From the NCBI GenBank assembly GCA_950295325.1, contig OX485804.1, forward strand, positions 9,238,001-9,302,000: a stretch of DNA of 64,000 bases. The letters are read 5' to 3'. Positions 62,130 to 64,000 of the stretch are shown piece after piece; positions within the stretch are counted from its first letter, which is position 1; each line of letters starts with the position of its first letter. The notes beneath the pieces were generated by a model, which made no database searches, was not told the DNA's origin, and was given only the letters and a program-made list of their open reading frames with translations. Source of the stretch: Polytrichum commune. Lineage: Eukaryota > Streptophyta > Polytrichopsida > Polytrichales > Polytrichaceae. Made by a program: the position numbers and the translations under genes.

Positions 62130-64000
62130 TAAGGTCGTCTCTGAGCCTTCACCCGTAAGTAGTAGCCAGCTCTCCCCGTTCATTGAACGACACGTACGGT
62201 ATGTGTGTACTCGACAAACTGAGTGTTGAGCTTTGTTTCTATTGTTGGAATGGTTGAAAGCATGCGAATCCTTGTTCACGAGATCAACGAGGATTCCAAT
62301 GCACTTACAAAGCACGTCGTTTGGATATCGTGTGGAAGAGTTATGGGGGTTTGAAATTGCGGTTGTAAGAGATCTAAGACCGACACTTATACCAGATAGT
62401 CAGAGGGTTTTGTAGTCTTGTCACCAATGTATACATGATATGTGAGGTTTCTAGGTGTTGGTTTTAGGTTAGGTGTTAGTTTTGGGTATACATACCCAAA
62501 CGTTTGATAGAGTGTGGTTCACATTATTCATCATCTTTTTCCTTCTTTTTTTGGTAGAAATTGATACATTCTTCAATATCATCAACCGACACAATCACTT
62601 GGATGCAATGAATGTTAGAATTGTATCATTTTTTTAATGGTCCTTTTTTGTTTTTGGATAGCATTTGGGAAAATATATGTATCTTGCAAGAACTTTCATG
62701 CCATACATAAAACTATCCTATTATCAACATGGTTCATACTTGTATAGATCCAATAATAAATTGGGTAAACAAAGATTCTATGATCTCGACATATCCACAA
62801 AATATCAAAATTTGACTAGTATTACAGTTTTGATACCCATGAGTAGGATCCTTGATATTGTTATTGATGTTGATTATAGATACCCATCCACCCACCTACA
62901 TACCAGTCCAATATTAGTGGCAACTACGTGACACTTGATGCTACACGACAAGTCACAAAGACCGTTTTAATTAACATGTCGCACCAATTTTTTATGCCAC
63001 GCTAAATCAAATGTTTAGTGCACTTCTCAAGAGGTTCAAAGCTAGAAGTAAGCTCAAAGAAATCTCAAGTAGTGGAGTCTTCTCATTTATGGGAGCTTCT
63101 TCCACACAATTGCTCACAATTCACTAGCTTCACACTTGAACTTTCAACTTGATAGCTTCAACTATGCATGAGTTTACAAGGTTTAGAGGGTGTTTTAATG
63201 CATCTCATAAAACAAACAACATCGACAACAACAAACTTCTCAATAAATTTTCACAAACCCTCGGTTGAAATCCTAGGCTACCTCATGGAGGTCACTTAGG
63301 GAATACCACCATCTGTTGACCATTCCAACAAAGCAAAATGGAGTTGGATGACCTTGCCAATATCTTCAAGCAACTTGTTCGACAAGTGCTACCAAGTGGA
63401 CCATGGGGACCAACATACAAATGAGAAGATTCCCCTTGCTATCCAACATGCAAGTTGGAATGTGGCCGTCCTTGCATTTACCCATTTCAAATGTTGCATG
63501 AGTGACTTAGTGAACTTTATATCTTGAGTTTCTTGAGATCTTTGGGCAAACTTTGACTGATATGAATATGTTGCTATGAAAAACTTGTGCAAAATAAAAC
63601 AATCTTGGGTCCACAACAAACCCCAACATGTTTGTGAAAATAATCATGAAATTGCTCAAATGAAAGCCAATTTTTGGTTATAAAATGAAGAGATGGTCAA
63701 GCCCTTCTCTTGAATTGTGGCAACCACCAATTGTTAATTTATGGAAAAATTTAGTGCAAGTTTCCATGAAGAAGAAGGACCATTTTTTTTGGGGGGGGGG
63801 GGGGTCATTTAGTTGTTTTTGCCAACTTTGCCAGCACATGGAAGTGTGCCCTTAGGAATGTCGAGGGTTCAAACTATCAGTTTGTGGGTCCCAAGTCAAG
63901 GGGTTTTCAAGCATTCTTTGGCTTGTTGTGATTAATTCACATCTATTTAATAACATCCCCAACCCCAACCCCAACCCCAACCTCAACCCCCCCCCTCCCA
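62130..64000. other. AT-rich intergenic end of the window
   Basis: No recognisable gene. A 14-base poly(G) lies at 63791-63804 and a (CCCCAA)n-like tract at about 63958-63990, followed by poly(C). The CACGCTAAAT ... TTTAGTGC pair near 62999-63022 belongs to the same short repeat family as at 1358-1382. Confidence 0.55.

Noticed and set aside
63958-63990. (CCCCAA)n-like array as telomeric repeat
   Set aside because: Plant telomeres are normally CCCTAAA-type. This short array grades into poly(C) and lies in ordinary repeat DNA, so it is treated as a microsatellite.
1-64000. CRISPR array or bacterial-type operon
   Set aside because: No regularly spaced short repeats with unique spacers and no operon-like gene packing; the window is clearly plant nuclear DNA.

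Overview
This is nuclear DNA from a land plant or close streptophyte relative: intron-rich genes with GT-AG junctions, a plant-type mitochondrial proline dehydrogenase, a CYP97-clan cytochrome P450, a Ty1-copia fragment, a tRNA-derived SINE and many MITE-like elements. Long AT-rich repeat deserts and frequent poly(C)/poly(G) tracts suggest a large, repeat-rich genome. A non-seed plant (bryophyte, lycophyte, fern or charophyte) is my guess; the sequence does not settle it.

Layout. Bases 1-5900 are AT-rich, repeat-derived and without a recognisable gene. Bases 5900-9980 hold the decayed remains of a large GC-rich element with a gag-like reading frame, a Thr-Pro-Glu-Arg repeat and a duplicated unidentified domain; a 362-bp TIR element (6485-6846) lies just upstream of the gag-like frame. 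Bases 9980-27500 are repeats, including an intact SINE with 13-bp target duplications (16850-17220). Bases 27554-28920 are a 5'- and 3'-truncated Ty1-copia gag-protease pseudogene caught between two (TA)n tracts.

The genic core is 30.8-41.5 kb. A ten-exon P450 gene (plus strand, 30866-35222) converges on a three-exon proline dehydrogenase gene (minus strand, 39773-37373) that has a long GC-richer 5' leader region reaching about 41.4 kb. The P450 reading frame is clean in nine junctions but is one base out at exon 1/exon 2. I see no functional link between the two genes beyond adjacency.

Bases 45.5-53.8 kb differ from the flanking deserts in composition and look like a second minus-strand locus. 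It has a TATA box and pyrimidine patch near 53.45 kb and a series of short, phase-compatible candidate exons encoding an unrecognised protein with hydrophobic segments. It also carries a diverged three-copy tandem repeat (46603-47417). This is the part of the window most likely to hold something undescribed, but it rests on my own exon reading.

Bases 53.8-64 kb are repeats again. They include three ~490-500-bp copies of one TIR family (one with an exact TTA target duplication), a 132-bp hairpin element, a 283-bp TIR element abutting a 113-bp hairpin, and a 263-bp tandem duplication. No CRISPR array, rRNA or functional tRNA gene was seen.
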